A DNA stretch of 64,000 nucleotides from Streptomyces sp. NBC_00223 (GCF_036199905.1 NZ_CP108109.1:2542001-2606000); one strand, 5' to 3'; numbered from the stretch's first letter, positions 26,257-37,959 are shown. Notes: generated by a model from the sequence alone, not told the origin. Numbers and translations are program-made.

Positions 26257-27126
26257 TCAGCCGGTCACCGGCCAGGTGTCCGGGCCTTCCGGGTCGTCGA
26301 GCCAGATCCACTGGCGGGGGCCGTCCACGGTGAGGCCGTAACGGACGCGGTCCGCGCGGCCGCTGCGGAAGAACCCGTGGCCCACCGGGTCCGGCGACGC
26401 GGACGCGCCGCGCAGCGGTACGAAGTACGCGGGCGTGTGCAGGAAGCGGCCCTCCGCCCGGCCCGGCCCGTGCACGGTCAGCGCGACAAGACCGGTCGCG
26501 AAGGGCACCAGGGCCAGCCCGCCCGGCCGTACCTGCTCCAGCCAGGCCGGCGGGATCGCCGGCAGCTCGCAGGTCGCCATGATCCGGTCGTACGGCGCGC
26601 GCGGCGGGTGTCCGAGGGCGCCGTCCCCCGTGACCACGGCGACCGAGCGGGCGGCGGGTGTGCCGTACGCCTCCAGGTGCGCGCGGGCCGCGTCGGTGAT
26701 CTCCGGTTCGAGGTCCACGGTGGTGACCGTGTCCGGGCCGAGCCGATGGGCGAGCAGCGCCGCGTTGTAGCCGGTGCCCGCGCCGATCTCCAGCACCCGC
26801 CCGCCTTCCCCTACGTCCAGTGCCTCGCACATCAGGGCCATCAGGGACGGCTGGCTGCTGGAGGAGACCAGTTCGCCGCCGACCACGCGGGTGGCGATCG
26901 GCTGGTCCGAGTAGGCGCCCGCCAGCCTGCGCAGCCCGTCGCGGACGTCGGGGGCGTCCTCGGGGCGGTCGTAGTCAAGTACGAACAGATGCCTGGGCAC
27001 CTCCGCGAAGGCGGCCCGCCAGGCCGGGTCGGTCAGCCCGCCGCCCGCGACGATCCGGCGCACCATCCGGCCGCGCAGCACCCTCGCCGCCGCCCGGTAC
27101 CGCTCCTCGCGACCCGACTCCGCCAT
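26257..27126 (-). CDS. Protein-L-isoaspartate O-methyltransferase-like protein
   Basis: SAM-dependent methyltransferase of the Pcm family; it may repair isoaspartyl residues, though many streptomycete paralogues modify other targets. 289 aa, with the pre-core segment YSDQPIATR and [13 protein letters not shown], motif [16 protein letters not shown] near residue 95, and a 90-residue C-terminal extension past the usual Pcm length. ATG start 27126. Transcribed divergently from the truncated haemoglobin, 73 bases apart. The extension and the lack of a surE neighbour leave the substrate open. Confidence 0.82.
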   Translation of the reverse strand: MAESGREERYRAAARVLRGRMVRRIVAGGGLTDPAWRAAFAEVPRHLFVLDYDRPEDAPDVRDGLRRLAGAYSDQPIATRVVGGELVSSSSQPSLMALMCEALDVGEGGRVLEIGAGTGYNAALLAHRLGPDTVTTVDLEPEITDAARAHLEAYGTPAARSVAVVTGDGALGHPPRAPYDRIMATCELPAIPPAWLEQVRPGGLALVPFATGLVALTVHGPGRAEGRFLHTPAYFVPLRGASASPDPVGHGFFRSGRADRVRYGLTVDGPRQWIWLDDPEGPDTWPVTG

Positions 27127-27199
27127 GCCTCCATCGTGCGTCAGCGGGCCCGGTCCTACGACCGGGGACCTCGGTCGGCGCGTCTGCGACCATGGAGGG

Positions 27200-27604
27200 G
27201 TGACTGAGACCCCGCGCGGCGCACTGCAACAGGAGACGTTCTACGACCTCGTCGGCGGCGAGGAAACCTTCCGCCGACTGGTGCACCGCTTCTACCAGGG
27301 CGTCGCGGACGACCCCGAGCTGCGCGCGATGTACCCCGAGGAGGACCTGGGCCCGGCCGAGGAGCGGCTGACCCTCTTCCTCATGCAGTACTGGGGAGGC
27401 CCGCGCACCTACAGCGAGCAGCGCGGCCACCCCCGGCTGCGGATGCGGCACGTGCCGTTCACGGTCGACCGGGCCGCGCACGACGCCTGGCTGCGCCACA
27501 TGCGCGACGCCGTGGACGAACTGGCGCTCGACCCCGCACACGAGCAGCAGCTGTGGGACTACCTCGTGTACGCGGCGGCCTCGATGGTCAACACCCCGGG
27601 CTGA
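27200..27604 (+). CDS. glbO: Group II truncated haemoglobin
   Basis: Small 2-over-2 globin that binds oxygen or NO, cytoplasmic. 134 aa. Family features: [22 protein letters not shown] helix, the YWGGP turn, and the proximal haem-ligand histidine within RMRHVPF, with the conserved tryptophan in the C-terminal helix (LWDYL). GTG at 27200 directly follows GGAGGG with almost no spacer, which is unusual. No other start in frame is better placed because ATG 27192 runs into a stop at once. Confidence 0.88.
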   Translation: MTETPRGALQQETFYDLVGGEETFRRLVHRFYQGVADDPELRAMYPEEDLGPAEERLTLFLMQYWGGPRTYSEQRGHPRLRMRHVPFTVDRAAHDAWLRHMRDAVDELALDPAHEQQLWDYLVYAAASMVNTPG

Positions 27605-27619
27605 CCCGCCCGCCCGTGC

Positions 27620-27643
27620 CCGCCGCCGTCCGCCCGGCGGCGG
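27620..27643 (+). terminator. Hairpin after glbO
   Basis: CCGCCGCC (27620-27627) and GGCGGCGG (27636-27643) form an 8-bp GC stem with an 8-base loop, 16 bases after the glbO stop and before the ABC permease gene. Confidence 0.45.
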
Positions 27644-27733
27644 TCACGATCGCATTGCGACCGCATCCGGCACGGTTCTGCGTCGCTCCCCTGTTTGAGA
27701 CCATCCGTTCAGCACGAGGACGGGGGACCACCG

Positions 27734-30700
27734 GTGACCGGATTCGTACTGCTGCGTGTCCGCGCCCACCGGCTGCTGCTCACCGCGGCTCTGCTCACCG
27801 TCATGCTCACCACCTGCGTGCTGGCCACCTTCACCGCCTTCACCGGCGCGACGGGCGACGCGGCCCTGCGCCGTACGCTCCAGCACCAGGCCGCCGACCG
27901 CGCGACCGTCGAGGTGACGGCCGACGACGTGAGCGGCCACGACGCCAAGGCCCTGGACGCGGCCGTACGCCGTACGCTCGACGGCTCCTTCGCCGGGCTG
28001 CCCGCCCGGGTCGACGCCAGCACCAGATCGGGGCCCTACGGGCTGCCGCTCGCACTGCGGCCCGCGGGCGCGGCGCGGAACGGCGACCCCGATCTGACGC
28101 TGCTGGCCGCATTCGACCGCTCCCGGGTGACGCTCACCGCGGGCGACTGGCCGACCGCCGCGGCGCCGGGCTCGGCCGAGGTGCGGGCGGCGATCCCCGC
28201 CGTGGCCGCGGTGGCCCTCAAGGTGGCGCCCGGCGACGTGATCGCGCTGACCGACCGGCTGGGCGGCCCGGGTCTGCGGGTCCGCGTCACCGGCGTCTAC
28301 CACCCGGCCGACCCCGCGGCACCGTACTGGCACCTCGACCCGCTCGGCGGGCGCGGTGTGCACACCGTGGCCTTCACCACCTACGGGCCGATGCTGGTCG
28401 ACGACGGCACCTTCGGCTCCGGCCGGGTGCCGCCCGCCGCGATGTCCTGGCAGGCCGCGGGCGACTTCCGTACGGTCACGGCCGGACGGATGGACGCGCT
28501 GGAGAGCGGGGTGCGGCAGACCCTGGAGAACCTGCGGAACGACCGGGTGACCTCGGTGACCCAGCCGGCCAGCGAACTGCCCACGCTGCTCGACGGGTTG
28601 CGCCGCAGCCTGCTCGTCACCCGGTCCACACTGCTGATCGGCGCGCTGCAACTGGTGATCCTGGCGGGCTTCGCACTGCTGCTCGTCGCCCAACTGCTCG
28701 CCGAGGAACGGGCCGGGGAGACCTCGCTGCTGCGGGCCCGCGGCGGTTCACGGGCCGGGGTGGCGCGGCTGGCCGCCGGGGAGGCGCTGCTGCTCGCGGT
28801 GCCCGCCGCGCTGGTCGCGCCGCTGCTCGCGGGGCCGCTCACCCGGCTGCTGGCCGGAACCGGCGCGATGGCGCGCACCGGGGTGCGTCTGGACGGCGCG
28901 AGCCGCGGCGCCGCCTGGCCGGTCGCCGCCTGCGCCGCGCTGGCCTGCGCCTTCGCGGTGATCGTGCCCGCCCTGCGGGCCGGCGGCTCCTACGCGGCCG
29001 AGCGCGCCTCCCGCTCCCGGCGCGGGTCGCTGCCGGGGCCGCTCCAGGCGGGCGCCGACCTCGCTCTGGTGGTGATCGCCGCGGTCGCGTACTGGCAGTT
29101 GCGGCGGCGGGCGACCGGCGGCGGCGCGCTGAGCGCGAACACCTCGGGCGGCCTCGGGGTGGACCCGGTGCTGGTGGCCGCGCCCGCGCTGTGCCTGCTG
29201 GCCGGGACCGTCCTGGTGCTGCGACTGCTGCCACTGGCGGCCCGGCTCGGGGAGCGGCGGGCCGCGCGCGGCAGGGGGCTGGCGCTGGCGCTGGCCGGGT
29301 GGCAGCTGTCGCGGCGGCCCCGGCGGGGCGCGGGCGCCGCGCTGCTGCTGGTGCTGGCCGTGGCGATGGGCATGTTCGCGATCGGGCAGGGCGCGAGCTG
29401 GGACCGTTCGCAGCGCGACCAGGCGGCGTACGCGGTCGGCGCGGATCTCCGGGTGACGGGGATGACGACACCGCCCTTCGGCCAGGCCGGGATCTTCGCC
29501 GCCGTCCCGGGGGTCGCCGCGGCCGCGCCCGCCGCCCGTGAGCCGCTTTCGCTCACCCAGGATCGGCATGCCACCGCGCTGGTCATCGACACCGGGCAGG
29601 CGGACCGGGCCATGCGCTTCCGCTCCGACCTGACCGACGGCCGGCCGCTGACCGACCTGCTCAAGCCGCTGCGGGCGGGGCCGGACGCGGAGGGCTTCGC
29701 GCTGCCGGGCGGGGCCGGGCGGGTGACGTTCACGGCGGTCCTGCGGGCCGACGCGGGGCCGGCGGGGCCGGCGGGGTCGCCGGGGTCGCCGGGGGGCGGC
29801 TCCTCGGCGGGCGGGTCGGCGGGGACCCAGGGCGTCGGGGCCGACCATCTGGTCGCGACGCTCGTCGACGCCAGGGGCGTGGTGTACGCGTTCGCCCTCG
29901 GTGACCTGCCGGCGGACGGCGCCCCGCACCCGCTCGTACTCGACCTCGCCTCGCAGACCGGCTCCTCGGGCGGCGGGCCCGCCGGACCGCTGCGGCTGGT
30001 GCGCGTCGACGCCTCGTACACACTGCCGACGCGGGCGGGCGCCCAGGTGCTGACGATCGCCTCGGCCCGGGTGACCTCGGCGGACGGCACCGAGACACCG
30101 CTGCGCCCCGCGCACCCCGACGCGCCCTGGACCGCCGCCACGGCCCTCGACGACCCCTCGCTGAGCGACATCCCGGACCTCACCGCCCCGTCCGTCACCG
30201 CCCCGCGCACCGGCGGCGGCGCGCTGCTGACCGTGTCCTACCGCACCGGCTCCCTCTCCCTCGGCCCCTCCGCCTACCAGCAGCCGCCGTCGGCGACCGT
30301 ACGGATCCGCGCCAAGGCCCCCTCCGCTCCCCCGCTCTCGGCCGTCGCCACCGACGCGTATCTGCGGGCGGTCGGCGCGAAGGTCGGCGACACCGTACGG
30401 GTGGAGCTGGGCGGCGTGCAGAGCGACGTCCGCGTCACCGCGGCGGTACGCGGCATCCCCGGCACCGGCGACGACCTGATCACGGGCGCTTCCGGCGCCG
30501 ACCCGGCCGACGCGAGCGGGAAGGGCAAGGACGCGGGCGCGCTGCTGCTCGACCTGCGGGCCGTGGACCGGGCGCTGGAGGCCAAGGGCGCGCGGTCGCT
30601 GCAACCCACCGAGTGGTGGGTGGCCGCCCACCCGGGCGACACGGCGAAGGTGGCGGCGGCGCTGCGCGCCCGTACGGACATCGACACGGTGCTCGTCACG

Positions 30701-31165
30701 GACGAGACGGCGGCCGGACTGCGGGCCGACCCGCTGGGCGCGGGCCCCCGGTCGGCGCTGCCCGCGGCGGTCGTGGCGGCGGCGCTGCTGGCCGCGGTGG
30801 GCTTCGCGGTGTCCTCGGCGGGCGCGATGAGGGAACGCGAGGCGGAACTCGCGGTGCTTCGGGCGCTGGGCGCTCCGCGCCGCAAGCTGGCCCGGATGAT
30901 CGCCGCCGAGCAGGGGCTGCTGGTACTGATCTCGCTGGTCGTCGGGGTGGGTCTGGGCGCACTGCTGACCCGGTTGGTGACGCCGCTGATCGTACTGACC
31001 GCGCAGGCCGACCGGCCGGTGCCGGTCCTGCTGGTCGAACTGCCCGTCGGGCGCCTCACGGAACTGCTCGCGGTGGTGCTGATCGCGCCCCTGCTCGTGG
31101 TGCTGATGACGGCGGCCGGGCGCGGCGATCCGGCGGCGGCGCTGCGGCGCCAGGGGGAGGACTGA
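27734..31165 (+). CDS. Large FtsX-family ABC permease (first of a pair)
   Basis: 1143-aa membrane protein of the MacB/LolC/FtsX type, the membrane subunit of an exporter-like ABC system that works on extracellular or envelope substrates. A first TM lies near residues 14-36, a large outside domain follows, and two FtsX-like TM clusters are separated by a second large outside domain (about 560-990). The C-terminal FtsX signature (EREAELAVLRALGAPRRKLARMI) is clear. GTG 27734 precedes a basic-hydrophobic N-terminus; a TTG at 27695 is the alternative. A Gly/Ser/Pro-rich insertion sits near residue 680. Tightly followed by the second permease and the ATPase. Confidence 0.85.
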   Translation: MTGFVLLRVRAHRLLLTAALLTVMLTTCVLATFTAFTGATGDAALRRTLQHQAADRATVEVTADDVSGHDAKALDAAVRRTLDGSFAGLPARVDASTRSGPYGLPLALRPAGAARNGDPDLTLLAAFDRSRVTLTAGDWPTAAAPGSAEVRAAIPAVAAVALKVAPGDVIALTDRLGGPGLRVRVTGVYHPADPAAPYWHLDPLGGRGVHTVAFTTYGPMLVDDGTFGSGRVPPAAMSWQAAGDFRTVTAGRMDALESGVRQTLENLRNDRVTSVTQPASELPTLLDGLRRSLLVTRSTLLIGALQLVILAGFALLLVAQLLAEERAGETSLLRARGGSRAGVARLAAGEALLLAVPAALVAPLLAGPLTRLLAGTGAMARTGVRLDGASRGAAWPVAACAALACAFAVIVPALRAGGSYAAERASRSRRGSLPGPLQAGADLALVVIAAVAYWQLRRRATGGGALSANTSGGLGVDPVLVAAPALCLLAGTVLVLRLLPLAARLGERRAARGRGLALALAGWQLSRRPRRGAGAALLLVLAVAMGMFAIGQGASWDRSQRDQAAYAVGADLRVTGMTTPPFGQAGIFAAVPGVAAAAPAAREPLSLTQDRHATALVIDTGQADRAMRFRSDLTDGRPLTDLLKPLRAGPDAEGFALPGGAGRVTFTAVLRADAGPAGPAGSPGSPGGGSSAGGSAGTQGVGADHLVATLVDARGVVYAFALGDLPADGAPHPLVLDLASQTGSSGGGPAGPLRLVRVDASYTLPTRAGAQVLTIASARVTSADGTETPLRPAHPDAPWTAATALDDPSLSDIPDLTAPSVTAPRTGGGALLTVSYRTGSLSLGPSAYQQPPSATVRIRAKAPSAPPLSAVATDAYLRAVGAKVGDTVRVELGGVQSDVRVTAAVRGIPGTGDDLITGASGADPADASGKGKDAGALLLDLRAVDRALEAKGARSLQPTEWWVAAHPGDTAKVAAALRARTDIDTVLVTDETAAGLRADPLGAGPRSALPAAVVAAALLAAVGFAVSSAGAMREREAELAVLRALGAPRRKLARMIAAEQGLLVLISLVVGVGLGALLTRLVTPLIVLTAQADRPVPVLLVELPVGRLTELLAVVLIAPLLVVLMTAAGRGDPAAALRRQGED

Positions 31166-31166
31166 G

Positions 31167-34079
31167 ATGGCGGAGACCGCCGAGCCGGTGGACGGGGTGG
31201 GGGCCGTGTCCGGGGCGGGGTCAGGGGTGGGGTCAGGGGTGGGGTCTGCCGGGGTCGCCGGGCCCGGGGCCGAGGGGCCCGGGGCCGAGGGGCCCGGGGC
31301 CGAGGATTCGCGCGACGGCGCCGGCCTGGCGTGGGTACGGGTCAGACTGCGGGCCGCGCCCGCCGCCGCGCTCGCGACCTTCGCGCTGGTGCTGGCCACC
31401 GCCTTCCTCGCCGCGGCCCTGCCGCGAGCCGTGGACCGTTACGAGGACACCGCGCTGCGGCACGCCGTCCAGGACGCGAGTCCGCGCGACCGGGGGATCA
31501 GCCTGCTGGCGTCCTACGAGCCCGACGCGGACCCCTCGTCGCCCGGCCCGCTGGCGCCCGACGCCGTCGACCAGGTGGAACGCGACTTCCGCAAGCTCGT
31601 CCGGCCGCCGATCCGGCTGAGCCAGGACGAGGCCGTCTACGGGGTGCGGACGACCGCCGAGTCCGAGGTGCCCGACCCGGAGCTCCCGCACACCTCCCCG
31701 CACAACCCCGGGGCCGATCTGGTCGCCCAGGCCGGACTGGCCGCGCACACCCGGGTGGTGGCCGGGCGGCTGCCGCACGCGGTGCCGGTGGCCGATCAGC
31801 CGACGGCCCTGCTCGAAGGCGCGGTCACCGAGCGGACCGCGAAGGTGCTGCACCTCAGAATCGGCCAGGAAGTACATCTGTACGGCGCGGGGGCGCAGCC
31901 GCTGACCGTACGGGTCTCGGGCGTCGTCGCGCCCCTCGACCCGGACTCGGTCTACTGGAACGAGGACGCCGACCTCCTCTCGCCCACCCTCGACCGCCCG
32001 CCGACCCCGCCGGGCGGAGAGCCCAAGACGTACTGGCACTTCACGCTGCTGGTGGACCGTACGACCGCCGTCTCGATGCCGGTGCTGGGCGTGGACACGT
32101 CCCTGTACTGGCATCACCCGCTGGACGTCTCGCGGCTGGCCGCGCACGACGTGCCGGCGCTCCAGGAGGAGTTGTCGTCCCTCGACACCGGCCCCGCCTC
32201 GGTCGCCCTGCGCAAGGCCGACCCGGGGGTGCGCACGGAGGCCGGGGTCGGCACGGTGCTCGACGCCTTCGCCAAGGACCGCCGGGCCGTCGCACCGATG
32301 GTGCTGGTCGCGGCGGTCGGCGTCGGCACCACGGCCCTCGCGGTGCTGCTGATGGCGGGCGGGCTCGCCGCCGAGCGCCGGCGCGGCGAGATCGCTCTGC
32401 TGCGCTCGCGCGGCGGGTCGCTGCGCGGAATCCTGCGGCGGCTGGCGGGCGAGACCGCGGCGGCCGCCGTGCCCGGCGGGCTCGCCGGCACCGCGCTGGC
32501 GCTCGCGCTGCTGCCGACCGAACGGTTGCTGCTCCCCGTGTGCCTGGGCGCGGCGGTCACGGCCGTCGCGGCGCTCGCGCTGCCGCTGCGAGCCGCCTGG
32601 GCGGTACGGCGGCCCCGGCCGGCGGAACGGGAGGACCTGGTCGCGGCCCGTCCCTCACGGCGGCGCCTGGTCGCCGAACTGACCGTCACCGTGCTGGTGG
32701 TGGGCACGGTGCTGGCGCTGCGGCGGCGTGGGACGGGCGACGGGGGCTCGGACCCGTTCCTGGCCGCGGCTCCCGTCCTGGTCGCGGTGGCCGCCGCGCT
32801 GGTGCTGCTGCGGGTCTTTCCTGTGCCGCTGCGGCTGCTGGGTCGACCGGCGGCGCGGCTGACCGGCGCCGTCGCGCACCTCGGGCTCGCCCGCGCGGGA
32901 CGGGCCCCCGCCACGGGTCAACTGCCGCTCCTCGCCATGCTGGTCGCGCTGACCGTGGCGTCCTTCGGCGGCTCGGTGCTGGCGGGGACGGACCACGGAC
33001 GGGACCGGGCGGCCGTCGCCACGGTGGGCGCGGACGCCCGGATCGACGCGCAGGGCGCCCTCGCCAGGCAACTGCCCGGCCAGGTGCGGAAGGTGCCGGG
33101 GGTCGGGCAGGTCGTCACGGCCCGCGTCGAGCCGAACAGCGCGAACGCCGTCTTCGGCATGCCGTACTCGCTGGTGATCGTCGACCCGGTGGCGTACGCG
33201 AAGCTCACCCGGGCGATCGGGCTGCCCTCCTTCCCCGGCTCGGCCTTCACCGGTGACGACGGGCACGGGCCGCTGCCCGCCGTGCTGTCACCGAAGCTCG
33301 CCCACGCGCTGGCCGGGCGAACGACGCTGATCGACACGGGAGTCGGGGCATCCGATGTGCGTCCGGTCGGCGTGGTGGCGACGACTCCGGCGGCGCCGGG
33401 CAGCGAGTTCGTGCTCGTCTCGGCGGCCCAGCTGAACGCGCGGCACCCGGAGGCGGCGGCCTTCCCGCAGTACACCGAGCCGACGACGCTGCTGGCGATG
33501 GCCGCGCCCGGCGCGAAGATCGACGCCAAGGCGCTGCACACCGTCGGCGCCCACAGCACGGCCTTTGCGACGGTGCTGCTGCGCGGCGAGCAGCGGGCGT
33601 CGATGTCCGACAGCCCGTTGCAGCACGGCGCGCGCGGGATCTATCTGGCGGCGGTCGCGGCCGGGGCGGCGTACAGCGCGCTGGCGCTGCTGCTCTCGCT
33701 GCTCCAGGCGGCGCCGCAACGGGCGACGCTGCTGGCCCGGCTGCGCACGATGGGCATGACGCGCGGGCAGTCGCGCGGTCTGGTGCTGCTGGAGATGCTG
33801 CCGCAGGCGCTGCTCGCGTCGGTCGGCGGTGTGCTGGTCGGTCTGGCGGTGGTGCCGCTGCTGGGGCCGGGGGTGGATCTGCGTGCCCTGACCTTCGGCA
33901 CCGGTCCGCGTGCTCTGGCCCCGGTCGACTTCGGCCTGGGTCTGCGAGCGGACCCCTGGTCCCTTGCCCTCCCCTCCGCCGGCCTGCTGATACTGGCCTG
34001 CGTGGTCCTGCTGGCACAGGTGTGGGTGAGCGGACGACGGCGTGAGAGCACGGAACTGAGAGCGGGGGACCGGGTATGA
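31167..34079 (+). CDS. Large FtsX-family ABC permease (second of a pair)
   Basis: 970 aa, with the same architecture as its upstream partner and presumably its heterodimer mate. ATG 31167 comes one base after the preceding stop, with GGGGGAGG 7 bases upstream. The first 50 residues are low-complexity Gly/Ala/Glu encoded by perfect DNA repeats (31217-31304). TM segments begin about residue 62; an FtsX cluster near 380-440 carries ERRRGEIALLRSRGGS, and a second is C-terminal (TLLARLRTMGMTRGQSRGLV). Its stop overlaps the ATPase start (ATGA). The exported substrate cannot be told from sequence. Confidence 0.83.
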   Translation: MAETAEPVDGVGAVSGAGSGVGSGVGSAGVAGPGAEGPGAEGPGAEDSRDGAGLAWVRVRLRAAPAAALATFALVLATAFLAAALPRAVDRYEDTALRHAVQDASPRDRGISLLASYEPDADPSSPGPLAPDAVDQVERDFRKLVRPPIRLSQDEAVYGVRTTAESEVPDPELPHTSPHNPGADLVAQAGLAAHTRVVAGRLPHAVPVADQPTALLEGAVTERTAKVLHLRIGQEVHLYGAGAQPLTVRVSGVVAPLDPDSVYWNEDADLLSPTLDRPPTPPGGEPKTYWHFTLLVDRTTAVSMPVLGVDTSLYWHHPLDVSRLAAHDVPALQEELSSLDTGPASVALRKADPGVRTEAGVGTVLDAFAKDRRAVAPMVLVAAVGVGTTALAVLLMAGGLAAERRRGEIALLRSRGGSLRGILRRLAGETAAAAVPGGLAGTALALALLPTERLLLPVCLGAAVTAVAALALPLRAAWAVRRPRPAEREDLVAARPSRRRLVAELTVTVLVVGTVLALRRRGTGDGGSDPFLAAAPVLVAVAAALVLLRVFPVPLRLLGRPAARLTGAVAHLGLARAGRAPATGQLPLLAMLVALTVASFGGSVLAGTDHGRDRAAVATVGADARIDAQGALARQLPGQVRKVPGVGQVVTARVEPNSANAVFGMPYSLVIVDPVAYAKLTRAIGLPSFPGSAFTGDDGHGPLPAVLSPKLAHALAGRTTLIDTGVGASDVRPVGVVATTPAAPGSEFVLVSAAQLNARHPEAAAFPQYTEPTTLLAMAAPGAKIDAKALHTVGAHSTAFATVLLRGEQRASMSDSPLQHGARGIYLAAVAAGAAYSALALLLSLLQAAPQRATLLARLRTMGMTRGQSRGLVLLEMLPQALLASVGGVLVGLAVVPLLGPGVDLRALTFGTGPRALAPVDFGLGLRADPWSLALPSAGLLILACVVLLAQVWVSGRRRESTELRAGDRV
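31217..31304 (+). repeat. Short tandem repeats in the second permease N-terminus
   Basis: Two perfect copies of the 12-mer GGGGTCAGGGGT (31217-31240) plus a partial third. Three perfect copies of the 15-mer GGGCCCGGGGCCGAG follow at 31260-31304. They encode SGVG and GPGAE repeats in a disordered cytoplasmic tail. Perfect identity suggests recent slippage and possible length variation between strains. Confidence 0.9.
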
Positions 34080-35146
34080 GCGACAGCGACGCGTCGGTGA
34101 AGAGGGCCTCCGGCGGTTCCGGGCCGTCGGGCGCGGGTGGCGCGGGCGCGGGTGGCGCGGGCAGCGGGAGCGGGACCGTACGTAGCCTCGCCGAGCTGGA
34201 GCGGCGCGCCGCGGAACGGCGGGACCGGCCCGCGTACGGCCAGGACGCCCTGATCAGCTGCGACCGCCTGGTACGGATCTTCACCGCCGACGGCGTCGAG
34301 GTGCAGGCGCTCCAGGGACTCGACCTGCTCGTCGGGCAAAGCGAGCTGATGGCCCTGGTCGGCGCGTCCGGCAGCGGCAAGTCCACGCTGCTGAACATCC
34401 TGGCCGGACTCGACGTGCCCACCGCGGGCGCCGCCTCCGTCGGGGGCTACGACCTGCTGGCCATGGACGCCAAGTCCCGTCTGCGCTACCGCCGCGAGGT
34501 CGTCGGCTTCGTGTGGCAGCAGACCGCCCGCAACCTCCTGCCGTATCTGACCGCCGCGCAGAACGTCGTCCTGCCCATGCAGTTGTCCGGCAGCGGCGGC
34601 GGCCCGCGCGCGAAACGGCAGCGGGCCGCCCGTGCCACCGAACTGCTGACCATGCTGGGCGTCGGCCACTGCCACGACCGGCGCCCCGGCCAGATGTCCG
34701 GCGGCGAGCAGCAGCGGGCCGCCATCGCCGTCGCCCTCGCCAACAACCCGTCCGTCATCCTCGCCGACGAACCGACCGGCGAACTCGACTCCGCCACCGG
34801 CGAGCAGGTCTTCGCGTCCTTCCGCACCGCGAACGAGGAGCTGGGCACCACGGTCGTCGTGGTCACCCACGACCACGCCGTCGCCAACGCCGTACGCCGT
34901 ACGGTCGCCATCCGCGACGGCCGCACCGCCTCCGAGGTCGTCCGCCGTACCGAGGTCGACGAGCACGGACAGGAGTCCGTGGTGGCCCGGGAGTACGTCA
35001 CCGTGGACCGCGCGGGCCGGCTCCAGCTCCCCCGCGACTACACCGACGCCCTCGACATCCGCTCCCGGGTGCTGCTGGAGCTGGAGACGGACCACATCGG
35101 TGTCTGGCCCGACCGCCCGGAGGGGGACGCCGGACCGACGGGGTGA
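34076..35146 (+). CDS. ABC transporter ATP-binding protein (MacB/LolD type)
   Basis: Energises the two FtsX permeases encoded just upstream. 356 aa. A 60-residue Gly/Ser-rich lead is followed by the ATPase domain, with Walker A GASGSGKST (near 97-105), Q-loop WQQ, signature MSGGEQQR, Walker B VILADEP and H-loop THDHA. A C-terminal extension of about 70 residues includes the conserved-looking stretch REYVTVDRAGRLQLPRDY, which resembles an AbrB-like strand motif; such tails occur in streptomycete members. ATG overlaps the upstream stop by four bases. Convergent with the minus-strand unknown gene only 7 bases away. Confidence 0.88.
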   Translation: MSDSDASVKRASGGSGPSGAGGAGAGGAGSGSGTVRSLAELERRAAERRDRPAYGQDALISCDRLVRIFTADGVEVQALQGLDLLVGQSELMALVGASGSGKSTLLNILAGLDVPTAGAASVGGYDLLAMDAKSRLRYRREVVGFVWQQTARNLLPYLTAAQNVVLPMQLSGSGGGPRAKRQRAARATELLTMLGVGHCHDRRPGQMSGGEQQRAAIAVALANNPSVILADEPTGELDSATGEQVFASFRTANEELGTTVVVVTHDHAVANAVRRTVAIRDGRTASEVVRRTEVDEHGQESVVAREYVTVDRAGRLQLPRDYTDALDIRSRVLLELETDHIGVWPDRPEGDAGPTG

Positions 35147-35153
35147 ACCCCGC

Positions 35154-35879
35154 TCACGCCGGGGTCACCATCAGTCCGCCGGCCGCCGACGCACTCCGTA
35201 CGGCCACCGACCCGTATCCGGTACGGAGCCGCACCCATGGGCCCGCGGACAGCAGTACGACCGTCTCGGCCGCGCCGCTCTCGGCCGGCTCCCTGGTGGG
35301 CGCGGGCAGGAAACCGAGCGCGTGGGCGGCGTGCACCACCCGCAGCGTCACCCCGGGCGCGCTCGCGGGCAGCGGGCGACGCCACAGCTCCTCGGCGAGC
35401 GCGTCCAACTCGGCCCGGGTACGCCGCTCGGGCACCAGCGCCTCGGTGCGGGCCCGGAACTCGGCCACCGTCCCGGCCGCCGTCGCCCGTACCGCGGCCG
35501 CGTCCAGCTCGGCGATCCGCAGCCAGCCGGACCTCGGCGGCAGCACTCCGGCCCAGGCGCCGCCGGTGACGGACCCCGGCACGGTGAACTCCCCGCCGTC
35601 CGCGGCCGCGGCGACCGCCTCCAGCAACTCCCCGGCGGAGACCGTCGCGTCCACCGTCTCGGCTATGCCGCCGCCGCGCAGCGCCATGCTCTTGATGGCC
35701 AGCACACCGCCGAAGGGCGGGTGCCCGAAGACGCCGAGCGCGTCCTCCCCCTCGGCGGACCTGAGCCGGACCACCGCGGCCTTGTCCCAGCGGACCAGCC
35801 GGCCGAGGAAGGCGGCGAGTTCCGCCTCCCCCGCCCCCGCCCCGCCCGGTCCCTCGGCGAAACCGAGCCGCACGCTCAT
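35154..35879 (-). CDS. Conserved actinobacterial protein of unknown function
   Basis: 241 aa, not recognised beyond being a typical companion of the thioesterase and EttA genes in actinobacteria. No signal peptide, TM or metal motif. The N-terminal half is alpha/beta with WDKAAVVRL, GVLAIKSMAL and a GSVTGGAWAGVLPPR loop; the middle is helical and charged. Its ATG overlaps the stop of the thioesterase gene (ATGA), so it is translated as a coupled third cistron. The longer open frame reaching 36062 is not used. Confidence 0.75.
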   Translation of the reverse strand: MSVRLGFAEGPGGAGAGEAELAAFLGRLVRWDKAAVVRLRSAEGEDALGVFGHPPFGGVLAIKSMALRGGGIAETVDATVSAGELLEAVAAAADGGEFTVPGSVTGGAWAGVLPPRSGWLRIAELDAAAVRATAAGTVAEFRARTEALVPERRTRAELDALAEELWRRPLPASAPGVTLRVVHAAHALGFLPAPTREPAESGAAETVVLLSAGPWVRLRTGYGSVAVRSASAAGGLMVTPA

Positions 35880-36294
35880 GCGGCCACGGCCTCGTCCCGG
35901 TACTCCTCCAGAAACGCCTTCTCCTCCGCCGTGATCCGCCGCGGCCGCTGCTTTTCGAGGTTGTACGGCACCACGACCGTGGCCGCCCGCGCGTACACGA
36001 TCTCCTCGTCCCTGACCTCGTAGTTCACGGTCATGGACGCCGCGGTGATGTCGGCCACCCACGTCTCGATGGTGACCGGCTCGTGCCGGTGCACCAGCGG
36101 GCGCAAGTAGTCGATCTCGTGCCGGGCCACCACCGAGCCGCCCGTGAACGACGCGCTTCCCTCACCCGGCGCCAGGCGGAACATGAAGTCGATCCGCGCC
36201 TCCTCCAGATACCGCAGGAAGACCACGTTGTTGACGTGCCCGAAGGCGTCCATGTCCGCCCAGCGCAGCGGGCAGCGGAAGATGTGGCGGGCCA

Positions 36295-36295
<1 letters not shown>
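35876..36295 (-). CDS. Acyl-CoA thioesterase, 4-hydroxybenzoyl-CoA thioesterase fold
   Basis: Hotdog-fold thioesterase, 139 aa, hydrolysing an acyl-CoA of unknown chain. The family active-site segment WADMDAFGHVNNVVFLRYLEEAR is at residues 11-33, with the catalytic Asp in DMDAFGH. ATG overlaps the ettA stop (ATGA) and its own stop overlaps the next start, giving a three-gene coupled unit. The longer open frame to 36409 would overlap ettA extensively and is rejected. Confidence 0.87.
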
Positions 36296-37959
<1,664 letters not shown>

